A stretch of DNA of 64,000 nucleotides. It comes from Hedera helix (taxonomy: Eukaryota; Streptophyta; Magnoliopsida; Apiales; Araliaceae). Under the pieces are notes generated by a model that did not search any database, was not told the origin of the DNA, and worked only from the letters and a program-made list of their open reading frames with translations. The translations under genes and the position numbers were made by a program. This document shows positions 11,668 through 22,988 of this stretch, piece by piece; the stretch's first letter is position 1; every line of letters starts with the position of its first letter. The DNA is taken from the NCBI GenBank assembly GCA_947179155.2, contig OX359284.1, positions 6,132,932 to 6,196,931 on the forward strand. The letters run 5' to 3'.

Positions 11668-13760
11668 ACCATTTTTTAGGTTTTTTAACCCTAAATTTAG
11701 GTTTTCTCCAAAATAACTTCTTGATTTTAACAAGTGTTAAAGTTGGATATTGAACCAAAACACAAAATTCTATACATAGATAAATCACATAACACATTTG
11801 AAGCTCAGTACAATATTTATTAATCACATAACACATAGTTTAAGTTAAAAGTTTAACCTTTAATCGTATATGAATCGTAGTTTCGAGTCGTTTTTAATTT
11901 TTAAGATAACTCAATGTATGCTTGAGCAATCATTCTTAGGCTTTTAAATTAACAACCTTTATCAGATCTTGTCAGACCATTTTTGAAATATTTGGAATAT
12001 TAGAGTTGAAAGAGTATTTTTAATTATAAATCTTATTATTGAGTAATAGGATAAGAGGTGAGTAATTAAATTCTTATATAGCGACATACATAGAAAGAGA
12101 CATTTTTGACACCATTGATAATGAGTTTGAAACAGTTTCAAAATATAAGAACATCAAAAGGATCATTATAAATCATTTATTTGAAACCCTTAGTACAAAA
12201 ATAATAATTGATATTAACATATTTAATCCTTTTAAATTTTATTTTTATCTTTTAATTTTTTTACAATTATTTTATATTAAGCATGTGGAGTAGAAATCCT
12301 GCGTTGGTCACTGACCACAAGGATTACAGTATAATAATGAAGACACTCAGTTTTATATATTTGTTTACTTATTAAAATGAAGTTCTTGCAACTTATTCCA
12401 AAAATAATATCACAAGATAAAAGCTAAAAAAAAGTTAAAAAATAAAGTGGGTCTTATTAAAACGGCTTTAAGATTTGCTTCCAAATTTTAATGGGCTAAC
12501 CACCCCAACCCAATGGGCCACAAAATCCAAGTTCAAATGGTGACATTCGGGTAACTTAAACGGGTCGAACCATCTGATAACTTGAAGTAGTGTCTACCCC
12601 TTTCGGGTTCATCTATGTCCTTACTTCTCCTTCTACAACTGCAAAATAGTAACATCAGCCATAGCAGCATCTTCAAGTTTTTATGTATCTTCTTGGCCCA
12701 AATCATCATCCCCTTCACAATTTTCTCATAACAGCATATAAATTACAATTAAATAGAAATCGGTTGCTATGGATTAACTCCTAACAACCCAAAAATGCAT
12801 TAAAAATGCCCATGTCGTTAAAGGCTCTAGTAGTAAGAGCCAAAAAAAATGACAAAGCTACCGCTAGAGCCGTAGGGACTACCACAACAAAAATGCCCCC
12901 TGTATTGGTTGCTGGGTGGCTTAAAGAGTTATATCACAGCTTATGACTTTGGCAACCATCGATGAAGATGTAGACATCTTGTTGTGGTTGAATTTTTTCT
13001 AATAACACCTTTCTTACTCTTGAAATCAAAATATTAAGGCCACAAACCTAATTGAAAATTAGGTTTTTAATGTTATTATTGTATTTTATCATGTCACTTA
13101 GGTGTATCTGAACTGCCTGGGTGGGAGCACCTACTCAATTTTGGCAATTTATGATTGCATGTCTTGGGTAAGAATGAATTTTATTAATTTCTTTTGCAGT
13201 TTTAACTTGATAATTCTTTCATATCTTTTTCTCATGTTAACTTGGTCTTTATCACAAGAAATTGCATAATATATATATATATATAAACATGATTTTTTTT
13301 TAAATGGATTTTCTTAATTGCAGAAATTATTCAAATTTTTGTTTTTATTACGTTGTTAACTTGAGGTAAGAAGATCTCTCTGTCTGCCTCTCTCTATTGC
13401 CTTCATACCGAAGCAGTTGAAACAATCACATGCTTGGTTTGTGTAGTACTTTTATATGTTGTCCTCTTTGATGGGTCCTAATTGTATGTATATAGGTTAG
13501 TGCTAATAATGGATGAGCCATTTAAGTAAATATAGTAGGCTGAAATATCTTTTTAAGACATTTATTAGAGTATTGATTGCATTTAAAGATATTTTCACTT
13601 AAATTAAACTTGTAGAAATATCTCAAAATTATATGAAATATGTTTGCTTCCCTTCTTGTTTATTAGTTGCATTATGATATAATTTATCTTCTTTAATCAT
13701 TTACCAAATCGTTCATTTGTCTAATAAAACCTAAGGTTGGCACTATATGTTTTGGAGTTC
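11668..13760. other. Unassigned AT-rich DNA
   Basis: No gene is recognisable. It contains an imperfect hairpin at 12295-12325 (AATCCT and TGGTCA paired with TGACCA and AGGATT) and a short (TA)n at about 13267-13285. The 61-codon minus-strand frame at 12533-12718 shows no family features. Confidence 0.4.
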
Positions 13761-14128
13761 TGATGCCCGAGTTAGAACCTCGTTTGCCTAACTTATTTTC
13801 AAAAAAACTTAAACAAATATAGGAAAGGTAGACCAAAACTCGCCCCGGGCATCGAAAGGACACGAAACTGTAGGCGTAGCACCTCTTACATATTTCAAAC
13901 GCGTGACAACTTACGGGGCTTAATTTTTAATTTTGATGCCCGAGTTAGAACCTCGTTTGCCTAACTTATTTTTAAAAAACGTAGACAAATATAGGAAAGG
14001 AAGACCAAAACTCGTCACAGGCATCAAAACGACATGAAACTGTAGGCGTAATACCTCTTACATATTTCAAACTCGTGACAACTTACGGGGCTCAATTCCG
14101 AGTTCGAACCTCGTTTGCCTAACTTATA
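13761..14128 (+). repeat. 173-bp tandem repeat, two copies and a partial third
   Basis: TGATGCCCGAGTTAGAACCT starts copies at 13761 and 13934. A partial third begins near 14095 with CCGAGTTCGAACCTCGTTTG. The copies differ by point changes and small indels. It lies directly upstream of the CACTA remnant. Confidence 0.8.
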
Positions 14129-15048
14129 TTTTAATTTTATAGTTTCTTGTTGATGAATCTCGTGGCATGGGTGGAGCTAGCAGCGATGGTGAGGACTCCA
14201 GAGGAGATGGTGAGGACCGTTAAGCTGTTGATAATGATGGTGCTGAGGGTGGGACTGGTAGTGGCACGATAGATGATATTCACTTTTCTGCCGATGGTGA
14301 TGATAATGATGACGACGACCTGGGGATATAGCACTTTGTGTATCTTTTACTTTGATGTATCTAACTACAGTTTGGGTTGTATAGACTAGGGTATTGTATC
14401 TAGTTAGTTTAATAGTTTATATTTACTTTTATGTATGTATCTAGTAATTTGGTTATACAATGATTACATTTTATATGTAGTTACATTTTATGGTTTATGC
14501 GATTTTGTTGTGTACGCATTTGAATGGTTATTGGTGTGCATTAGTCAAGAATTATTTGTTTTTGGTTTATAACATGTACAATTATGTATATGAAAAAAAA
14601 GCAGGGATTTTACAAATTTTAAAAAAGGATTTTTTTTAAAAGGTCTTTAGCGGTGGACTCATTAGTGACGACAGTGACTGTTGACAATGAGTAATCAACG
14701 ACGGCCTATTCTGTTGCAAATGACTAGCTCGATTTAAAAAAAAAAAACTATTAGCGATGGACAATTATCAGTGGCACTGTTTAATTTATTATTATAGGTA
14801 TCATTGGCAACGGACTATTCGTCGCTAAATCCGTCGCCAATACTATCATTACAAACGGTCGGTTCATCGCTAATGAGTCTGTCGCTAGTGTATCATTACT
14901 GACGGCGATAGACGGGAATGTGAGGCGACGACTTATGGGGTGACGGTATTGCCGATGGACAGATCCGTCACCAATGACCTCTTTGCTGATGGTAGAGTGG
15001 TCATTAGCGACGGATCTTTCCGTCGACAATGACCTTTTTTTTGTAGTG
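14129..15048 (+). mobile_element. 3' portion of a CACTA (En/Spm) transposon
   Basis: The right end TTTTTTTTGTAGTG at 15048 is the complement of a CACTACAAAAAAAA terminus. Inside it lie many subterminal AGCGACGGAT / CCGTCGC motifs in both orientations (14640-15030), as in CACTA elements. The left end could not be placed. The tandem repeat at 13761-14128 may belong to it. Confidence 0.65.
14152..14331 (+). pseudogene. Acidic C-terminal exon fragment in CACTA remnant
   Basis: An open frame of Gly, Ser and Asp residues ends in DDDDLGI and a TAG at 14329-14331, with one in-frame TAA at 14221. The lead-in TTTTATAGTTTC looks like a splice acceptor. The position just inside the CACTA 3' end suggests the last exon of an element gene. 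Acidic tails give no clue to function and the family is not recognised. Confidence 0.4.
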
Positions 15049-15070
15049 TCGATGTAAGCCAAGGAACACT

Positions 15071-15196
15071 TGTAATAACCTAGAAAATTATGAACTTATT
15101 TTTTTATTATTATGTATTTATTTTTATAGAAAAATATGATGTGTGAAGTAGAGTATGTATGTATATATGTTTTGAGATGAGTTATATTAAGTTAGT
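15071..15196 (+). repeat. Left piece of long LTR A (TGTAATAACC type)
   Basis: Begins TGTAATAACC, like the minus-strand start of the solo LTR at 52893. It is interrupted at 15196 by Gypsy element 2 and resumes at 24064. Confidence 0.6.
15192..15196. repeat. Target-site duplication TTAGT, left
   Basis: Matches TTAGT at 24059-24063 immediately after the right LTR of element 2. A 5-bp duplication is normal for Gypsy insertions. Confidence 0.8.
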
Positions 15197-16434
15197 TGAT
15201 GAGTGGGAATGATACCTACGAATCGGGCACTTTTGGACTTGGTATTTTGTTATTCCTAAGTATTTTTAGTGTATTTTATATGTTGTTTTGTAGGAAAGTG
15301 CAAAGGAGTGATAAATCTGAAATTTCTAAGGAAGCAGTGACATTTTGGTAAATAAGTCAAAGTTAAGAGTCGGGGCGCCCAAATGTGCGCTGGGACATTC
15401 AAAGCAATGTGCGCGCCGGCCCAGTTTTGCAGTTGGACGAACTTTAATGATTTTTGGTAGGGTTTAGTCAAAAATAAACCTAATTTTGGATATGAACTAT
15501 AAGTAGAAGACTAGGAGGCTTTAGAAGGGAACTTTTTGACGTAGATTGAAGATCATAATTGAACAGTTGGAGAATCAAGGAGCCAATCGAGGAGATCAAG
15601 ACAGAGGATTGGGAAGACAGGAAATTTTGTTTAGAGTTTTTTTCTTTTCTCTTTCTTTTCTCAGTTTTGTAATCTAAGATGATGATTTATTTGATGTTCT
15701 CAGTTTTGATTTCATTATGAACTAATTTATCCATTAAGGCTACAATTGAACCTTTTACTAGTATGAATTAAATATCTATTATTTTTTAATTATTGATTCA
15801 TTTAGAGTTATCTATCATGTTTTGTGTGTGATTGTTAATTGTTTGGCCAACAATTAGTGGGATACCCTAGATGAATTCAGAAGATGAAACGTAGGGTTAG
15901 ATTCAAATGTGATAGCATGTATTCTTGGTTATTTGATGAATTGAATAACTAGGTTTGTATATGGAATAAGAATATATCTATATGCTACATGTGACCTGTC
16001 AGGGAATTGAATTTTAATGTGTTTGTTTCTTTTATTTTGCATAGGAATATAGCAAGGTAATTGAAGTAAATTTTTTTATGTGATCGTTGGAAAAGATCTA
16101 ATAATTATTCATGAATTCCTAGTCAATAACTTTAATGGATTTTATAATTGAAAATATAGAGGATAGGTTCATGTGATGTAATTGGGGACATTGTAGTCTT
16201 AAGCTTTAAACATCTGGTATTCAATCTTTGTGTTAAATTTTCATTTTAGTTTTAATTTAATTTTAATCATATTCTTCATGTGTGATTGTTTAAATAGAAT
16301 CGAGTTGATATGAAATTAGTTTTGAAAAGTTACAAGGCATAGATCTCTGTGGGTTCGACACTCTATATTTATTCTATATTACTTTTTGATCGCGTATACT
16401 TGTGCGTAATTGTCAATATATAAATTGGACAACA
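15197..16434 (+). repeat. Left LTR of Gypsy element 2
   Basis: 1238 bp from TGATGAGTGGG to ACAACA. A GC-rich cluster (GGGGCGCCC, GTGCGCGCCGGCCC) lies at 15372-15423. CTATAAGTAG at about 15498 is a likely TATA box. Only parts align with the right LTR, mainly the end (GTATACTTG...). Confidence 0.8.
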
Positions 16435-16440
16435 AGTTTT

Positions 16441-16458
16441 TGGCGCCGTTGCCGGGGA
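16441..16458 (+). other. Primer-binding site of Gypsy element 2
   Basis: TGGCGCCGTTGCCGGGGA, 6 nt past the LTR end. This is the classical Athila-type site, which I recall as matching tRNA-Asp. Confidence 0.85.
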
Positions 16459-16727
16459 TCTGTGTTTATTAATTATTTCAATATTAGTTACAATCAATTT
16501 TGTTTTAATTTAAACGTTTTTAATTTACGGTTTTCTTTTGCTTTTGCAAGCTTTCATCCGTTAGAGTCTGCAGTTGCAAATCATCAATCTTAGACTCAAG
16601 AGTGCACTAAGTGTTGGCTTGCCTCTCTTGGTTACACAAATTACGTAGTAACCGAAGCCACAATTTTTGCTAACGTACGTAAAACTACGTTTTCCCAAAA
16701 TTAAAGCTAGGTACTCCTAATTCGTGT

Positions 16728-17863
16728 ATGCACACGAGATCCAAAGGTCAGGAACTAGTGCCATAAGAAGATGAGATCGAAAGGAGGTTCAGAAACTTGA
16801 GACTATTTTGTGAGGAAACAAAGACGCAAGACACTATGACTGAAGAAGAGCAGAAATCGCTAAGGGATTATGCATTGCCCTTATTTACGGAATTACAATC
16901 CAGTATATAGAGGCCTGCCATCAATGCCAACAGCTTTGAAATTAAGTCGGGTACCATTCAGATGTTACGGAATTCAGTTCAATTCGGGGGGTTTCCTAAC
17001 GATGACCCGAATGAGCACCTCATAAACTTCCTAGAAATTTGCGACACCTTCAAGTTCCATGGGGTTACAGAAGAGGCTATTAGATTAAGACTTTTTCCTC
17101 TCACACTCCTTGATAAGGCTAAAAGTTGGCTACACTCCTTACCGCCTGGTTCAATTACAACGTGGGCAGACTTAGCACAGAAATTTTTGGCCAAGTTTTT
17201 CCCACCTGTTAAGATTGCGAGGATAAGGAATGACATCACCTCCTCTACCTAACATGATTCAGAGACATTATATGAGGCATGAGAAAGATTCAAGGACTTA
17301 CTCCACAGGTGTCCTCATCACGAAATCCCGAAGTGGTTATAAGTGCAGACCTTCTACAACGGGTTGTTCAGCTCCACAAAGACAAGCATTAATGCAGTAG
17401 CTGGGGGGGCTTTAATGGGAAATAACTTTGATGAGGCATACCAACTATTAGAAACCATGGCTGCCAATAACTACCAGTGGCCAATAGCAAGAATCAATCA
17501 GTCGAAGGCAGTAGGAATCTTTGAGGTGGATGCAGTGCCTTAACTACATAAGTGGTTGTGCTATCCAAGAAGATGGATTCATGGGGATCACAGTCAAAGA
17601 AAACGATGGTAGTTGTGTGTGAACTCTGTGCAGGTAATCATGCTAGTGATCAGTGCGCCATTAGTACAGAGTCAATAAAGTATATGGGGAGTTATAACAG
17701 GCAGCAACTGCAGAACAATAGAACAACTATAACCCTGGGTGGAGGAACCATCCCAATTTCTCTTGGAGTAATAATTAGGCTCAAAATTCAGCTCCAAAGC
17801 AAGCTCATCCACCAAGTTTTTAGAATTAAGTCACTCATCAAGAAGAAAAGTAGCCGAGCCTAG
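16728..17863 (+). pseudogene. gag: gag pseudogene of Gypsy element 2
   Basis: Structural protein gene. The ATG at 16728 begins a frame reading MHTRSKGQELVP and then EIERRFRNLR, equivalent to the element 1 start. The retrotransposon gag core is clear at 16962-17252 (FGGFPNDDPNEHLINFLEIC, KSWLHSLPPGSITTW). Stops follow at about 17250 (TAA), 17280 (TGA), 17340 (TAA) and 17541. The zinc knuckle is at about 17615-17655, CELCAGNHASDQC, of CX2CX3HX4C form with all ligands present. The stops mean no full product, but the knuckle is better kept than in element 1. Confidence 0.85.
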
Positions 17864-17871
17864 AGGTTGCA

Positions 17872-18381
17872 TTGGCAAAATTCATCACTACAACTGAAAG
17901 GAGAATGAGTGATCAAAACAGGTTGTTAAATCAAGTGGATTTGAATGTGAAAAGTCAAGCAGTGTTGATCAAAAATTTGGAAAATCAGATGTGTCAATTA
18001 GCTCATGCAGTAAACAGCTGCCCTCAAGGAGCGCTACCTAGCGATACAAAAGTTAATCCGAATAGGGAAGGAAATGAGCACTGTAAAGCCATAACTTTAC
18101 GAAGTGGAAAAGAGCTACCCATTATTAGTAATGGTAGTATAGATCAAAAATCATTGGAAAGTAAAGAGGTTGACAATGAAAAGATTGATGAGGGGGAAGT
18201 TGAAGTAAACAAGTCGAAAGTTGTGAAATCCAATGCAAAGACTTACGGAGGCAAGCAAAGTACCATGGTGCATCCCGTACCATTTCCACAAATACTCCAG
18301 AAATCCAAGTTAGACAAAGATATACTGTCTAAGAAGTGGAAGTTGGGAGAATTTGAGACCATGGCACTGACAAAAGAATGA
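17872..18381 (+). pseudogene. gag C-terminus and protease linker, element 2
   Basis: The 169-codon frame starts with the region before the ENQMCQLAHAVN motif, which parallels ENQMS of element 1. It continues through a charged linker with ITLRSGKELP, matching ITLKSGKQI in element 1. It ends in TGA at 18379-18381 (after ALTKE), followed by protease sequence in the same direction. Confidence 0.75.
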
Positions 18382-18399
18382 AGTGCTATCTTGTAGAAA

Positions 18400-18903
18400 A
18401 AGCTACCGCTAAAGTTGAAAGATCCGGGTAGCTTCACAATTCCTTGCACGATTGGAAATCAGTTTTTTGGAAGGGCTCTTTGTGATTTGGGGGCTATCAT
18501 CAATCTGATACCTCTTTCGGTTTACAAGTAGTTAGGATTGAAGGAAGCCATGCCCACTAATGTCAAGTTGTAGCTTACAGATAGATCATTGATGTATCCG
18601 AGGGGCATTATAGAAGACATCTTGGTGAAAGTTGACAAATTCATTTCTCCGGTCGATTTCATAGTGTTAGATTTTGAAGAAGACAATGAGATCCCAATCA
18701 TATTGGAACGTCCATTCTTGGCCACGGGGAGTACCTTGATAGATGTGCAAAAAGGTGAACTTACGATGAGGGTTCAAGATCAAGAAGTCGCCTTCAATGT
18801 TTTCAAAGCAATGAAGTTCCCTAAGGAAGTTGAGAATTGTTTACGAGTAGATCTAATTGAAAAGGCAGTGACTGAAGTGTTTAATTGGAAGTGTTTAACG
18901 TAA
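18400..18903 (+). pseudogene. Aspartic protease region of Gypsy element 2
   Basis: The active-site region reads ALCDLGAIINLIPLS near 18476-18520, the Athila D-L-G-A form. Two TAG stops follow, near 18528 and 18570, then a clean stretch from 18589 with GIIEDILVKVDKFISPVDF and ILERPFLATGSTLIDV (flap side). The frame ends with TAA at 18901-18903. Spacing to the reverse transcriptase is as in element 1. Confidence 0.8.
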
Positions 18904-18976
18904 CCACTTGAAGCGGCTATAGCCAGTTTGGAGGTTATAGATTTTTCGAATCCTATGGAGTTTGTAAAGATGTTGG

Positions 18977-19858
18977 ATGCATCACCTGCATTTTAGAGGT
19001 TCAAGAAGCATTATGAGATGTTGGATCAAAAGGCGTATGAAGTCATCATTGGAGGAGCCACCAGTTTTAGAACTCAAACCCCTTCCCAACCACTTGATAT
19101 ATGTCTACTTGGGAGAATCTAATATTTTGCTAATCATCATTTCTGCCTCACTAGATGACTCCCAAGAAGAGAAGTTGTTAAGAGTGCTACGAGAGTATAA
19201 GACATCAATCGGATGGACCATAACAGACATAAAAGGGATAAGTCCATACATCTGCATGCACAAGATACTGCTTGAGGAAGGAGCCAAGCCAATCATTGAA
19301 CAACAACGAAGATTAAACCCGATAATGAAAGAGGTAATAAAGAAGGAGGTAATCAAATGGTTGGATGTCGGCATAATTTATCCAATTTTAGACAGTTTAT
19401 GGGTTAGTTCGGTGAAGTGTGTACCTAAGAAGGGAGGAATGACAGTGGTCGCAAATGAAAATAACGAACGCATTCCTACAAGGACGGTGACTGGGTGGCG
19501 AGTGTGCATGGACTACCGCAAGTTAAATAAAGCGACTCGCAAGGATCATTTTCCCTTGCCCTTCATTGATCAAATGTTGGATAGATTAGCTGGTCATCAA
19601 TTCTGTTGTCTACTTGATGGGTATTCGGGATATAACCAAATTTCAATAGCTCTGGAAGATCAAGAGAAGACCACTTTTGCATGCTCTTATGGAACTTTTG
19701 CGTTTCGAAGAATGTCCTTCGGTCTTTATAACGCACCAGCCACTTTTCAGAGGTGCATAATGGCCATTTTCTCGGACATGGTTGAACAACAAGTTGAAGT
19801 ATTCATGGACGACTTTTCAATTTTGGCAACAGTTTCGACCTCTGTCTTGACAATTTGA
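18977..19858 (+). pseudogene. Reverse transcriptase of Gypsy element 2
   Basis: A 293-codon open stretch with nearly all polymerase motifs: LLEEGAKPIIEQQRRLNP, KEVIKWLDVGIIYPI, VCMDYRKLNKATRKDHFPLP, FCCLLDGYSGYNQI, FAFRRMSFGLYNAPATFQRC and the catalytic EVFMDDFSIL near 19800-19826. In the canonical motif the position of Tyr in SFGLYNAP is usually Cys. The frame ends at TGA 19856-19858 and overlaps the next frame by 4 nt (ATGA), a one-base shift. It was probably part of one gag-pol frame. Confidence 0.9.
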
Positions 19859-20610
19859 TCTTGGTATTGAAAAGATGTGTGGAAACGAACTTGGTACTTA
19901 ACTGGGAAAAGTGTCATTTTATGGTGCAAGAAGGAATAATTTTGGGTCATAAGGTTTCAGCAACTGGTCTTAAGGTGGACAAAGCAAAGATTGAAACGAT
20001 TGAGAATCTACCTCCACCCACATCAGTAGAAGGAATACGGAGTTTTCTTGGTCATGCGAGATTTTACAGACGCTTTATTAAGGATTTCTCAAAATTTTCA
20101 AAACCCTTGTGTACCCTCCTTAAGAAAGACATCCCATTCAGAATTGATCAGGCATGTCTAGATGCCTTTAGAATATTAAAGAAGAAATTAGTGACAGCTC
20201 CAGTGATAGTGGCTCCAGATTGGACTTTGTCGTTCGAATTAATGTGTGACGCTAGTGATTTTGCAATTGGCGCTGTACTTGGTCAATGCAAATACAAAGT
20301 TTTTTACACTATCTATTATGCTAGCAAGACAGTCTCAGACACACAGCTGAACTACACCACAACTGAAAAGGAATTACTAGGTGTGGTGTTTGCATTCGAT
20401 AAGTTTAGAACGTATCTGATTGGAACAAAGGTTATAGTATTTACTGATCACTCGACAATTAAGTACATTATTTCGAAGAAGGATGCAAAGCCACGCTTGA
20501 TCCAATGAGTTCTTCTATTGCAAGAATTCGACCTTGAAATTCGAGAAAGAAAGGGTACGAAAAATCAAGTAGTTGATCATCTCTCCCGGCTCGAGAACTC
20601 AAACAATTAA
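19855..20610 (+). pseudogene. RT connection and RNase H of Gypsy element 2
   Basis: Continues the polymerase (NLVLNWEKCHFMVQEGIILG, KIETIENLPPPTSVEGIRSF) into RNase H. Catalytic-type residues are visible in ELMCDASDFAIGAVLGQ, then YYASKTVSDTQLNYTTTEKE and IVFTDHSTIKYIISKKDAKP. A TGA at 20506-20508 interrupts LIQ|VLLLQEFDLEIR. The homologous frame then runs to HLSRLENSNN and a TAA at 20608. Apart from that stop the domain looks intact. Confidence 0.85.
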
Positions 20611-21965
20611 AAAGGAGATGAGTTGGTGATTAATGAATCATTTTCGGATGAACAACTTTTTTTAATCACCAAGAAGTGTCATGGTACGCAGACTACGTTA
20701 ACTACATTGTAAGCCATGTACTTCCTCCAGACTTGAGTTTTCAACAAAGAAAGAAGTTCATTCATGACATAAAGCAATATCTATGGGATGAACCATTTTT
20801 GTTTAAGACTTGTGCGGATCAAATGTTAAGAAGATGTGCTCCACGGGAAGAGGTAGAGAGCATAATGACGCATTGCCATGCATCAGACTATGGGGGTCAT
20901 TATGGGGGAGATAGAATGACAACAAAAGTGCTACAATCGGGATTCTATTGGTCGACGTTATTTAAGGACGCCCATCTTTTCGCGTCAAGGTGTGATCGAT
21001 GTCAAAGGGTCGGAAATATCTCAAAAAGACATGAGATGCCTCTTAATAATATCTTAGAAGTGGAAATTTTCGACGTATGGGGCATTGACTTCATGGGCCC
21101 ATTCCCCTTATCTTTTAACAATCAATACATTTTGGTGGCGGTGGATTATGTGTTGAAATGGGATGAAGCAATTGCACTGCCAACAAACGATGCCAAGGTG
21201 GTTCTGAACTTTTTGCGAAGAAACATATTCACCCGATTTGGTACAGCAAGAGCAATAATTAGCGATGGAGGAACACATTTCTGCAATAAGTACTTTACTG
21301 CCCTCCTTGCTAAGTATGGGGTCACACACAAAATCGCCACGGCCTATCATCCCCACACAAGTGGCCAAGTCGAGGTGCCTAACCGAGAGGTAAAACGGAT
21401 ATTGGAGAAAGTTGTTGATCCGTGTCTAAAAGATTGGGCAAGGAAGCTAGATGATGCTTTATAAGCATATCGGACAGCCTACAAAAATTCGATAGGGATG
21501 TCACCGCACAGAATGGTCTATGGTAAGGCATGCCATTTACCAGTGGAGTTAAAACATAGTGTCTATTGGTTCGTTCGTAGGTTGAACTTTGATATGCAAG
21601 CATCGGGGGGGAAAAGATTGTTACAAGTGAATGAGATGGACGAATTCCGTCATCAAACATACGAGAATGCTAAGCTCTATAAGGAGAAAGTCAAAAGGTG
21701 GCATGATAAACGTATTCTTGAATGGAATTTCAAACCAGGTCAGGCGATGTTGTTATTCAATTATAGACTGAAACTCTTCCCGGGGAAGCTAAAGTTAAGG
21801 TGGTCGGGACCATTTGTTGTTACCTCAGTATTTTCGCATGGAGCAATAGAGGTCGAGGAACTTAATTCAAAGCTTACATTCAAGGTCAACGGCCAACGAC
21901 TGAAGCACTATTGGGGTGGTGATGTTGATCGACATCAGACCTCGATAAACCTTGCCAATGCATGA
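20611..21965 (+). pseudogene. Integrase of Gypsy element 2
   Basis: The HHCC zinc domain is visible (HASDYGGHYGGDRM then CDRCQRVGN at about 20880-21020). The core has FDVWGIDFMGPFPLSF (first Asp), RAIISDGGTHFCN (second Asp) and YHPHTSGQVEVPNREVKRIL (Glu region), so all three catalytic positions are present. A TAA at 21462-21464 cuts it after DDAL. The C-terminal block from 21498 continues (MLLFNYRLKLFPGKLKLRW) to a TGA at 21963. One stop therefore separates an otherwise complete enzyme. The equivalent codon is also a stop in element 1. Confidence 0.9.
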
Positions 21966-22016
21966 GCCTAGCAGAAGGACATAGTCGGGCTGACGACTAT
22001 AAACCAAGTACTACTA

Positions 22017-22028
22017 GGAGGCAACCCA
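22017..22028 (+). other. Conserved GGAGGCAACCCA motif after pol, element 2
   Basis: Identical to 5611-5622 in element 1, 51 nt after the integrase stop. Confidence 0.6.
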
Positions 22029-22194
22029 GAATTTTTCGTTTATCTATATTCATTTTAATTTAAGTTAATTCATAGAATATTTAGCTATTAACTATTCTTG
22101 ATAGGAGATTAATTCATGATTCAATTGCGATTTCAGGGTTAAAATGATGTGCTAAAATTGAGACTAGCCCGCAAGTTGGAAAATGAGAAGAGAA

Positions 22195-22425
22195 AAATTC
22201 AAGTTGCATATGCTTGGGCTGAAAAGCCCCGGTGCCCACAATATACATAGTTTGAATGCCCCGGTGTCCAAAGTAGATTGTAGCATTGTGTTGAAAGCTT
22301 CGGCGTCCAAAACATGCCTGGGCTGAGAGTCCCGGCATCCACAACCCACAACGGTATACTATTTTGGAAGCCCCAGCGTTCCCAGTACATACAACCTGAG
22401 CGCCCCGACGTTCAAGGTCAGGTAT
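22195..22425 (+). repeat. GCCCCGG(C/T)GTCCA repeat cluster, element 2
   Basis: About seven degenerate units (GCCCCGGTGCCCA, GCCCCGGTGTCCA, GCTTCGGCGTCCA, GTCCCGGCATCCA, GCCCCAGCGTTCC, GCCCCGACGTTCA) are spaced 30-50 bp apart between AT-rich spacers. The position equals the GC-rich cluster of element 1. Three overlapping minus-strand frames here are artefacts of the repeat. Confidence 0.7.
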
Positions 22426-22988
22426 GTTTTATTTAAATACACATTCCAGGTAACAAGAACACTACACTCCATCCTTCTCCCTTTCCCATAAATGCTCACA
22501 TTCTCTCTTTTAATACCCAAGCCCTAGCCCCTCTTGCTAATCTCCTAATCTCCACCCAAATTGAACTCCTAAAAAGATTCTAAGGATAACATGTTACACA
22601 AGTCTCTTCCATTCTCTGTTAGCATCTCAATCTTCCTCTCCAGACACGGTAAAGCTGCATTCAATTGGTTTGGCATACACTATAGATTTAGGCTAAAGTT
22701 TTGATGTAAATCGGTTATGTTGCCATCTTTAATCTGTTTGGAACGTGATACGATCATTATTGAGGTAAATTTATTAAAGGCTAACCATATCACAATTGAG
22801 GTTTTAAGTGTTGCCCACCAAGTGTTTGATGAAAAGTCTGTGAGAAGAGACATAGGCTATTTGATCCAATTTTGTACTAATTTTGCATTAGGGCATTACA
22901 CATGTGTTTTTAAGTTGTAATTTGATTCCACTATGGTTTAATTGATGTGGTAACGGATTATGAATCAAGTTTGGGGGAGTTAGTCATT
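22426..22988 (+). other. 3' untranslated region of element 2 with polypurine tract
   Basis: No family is recognised in the 67-codon frame at 22717-22920. The polypurine tract AAGTTTGGGGGAG is at 22967-22979. Confidence 0.6.

Noticed and set aside
12883..15048. CACAACAAAAATG at 12883 as the left end of the CACTA remnant
   Set aside because: The 3-bp flank (TAC) does not match TCG after 15048 and the terminus is not CACTA.
22114..22390. Three overlapping minus-strand frames
   Set aside because: They are antisense to the GCCCCGG repeat cluster and have no family features.
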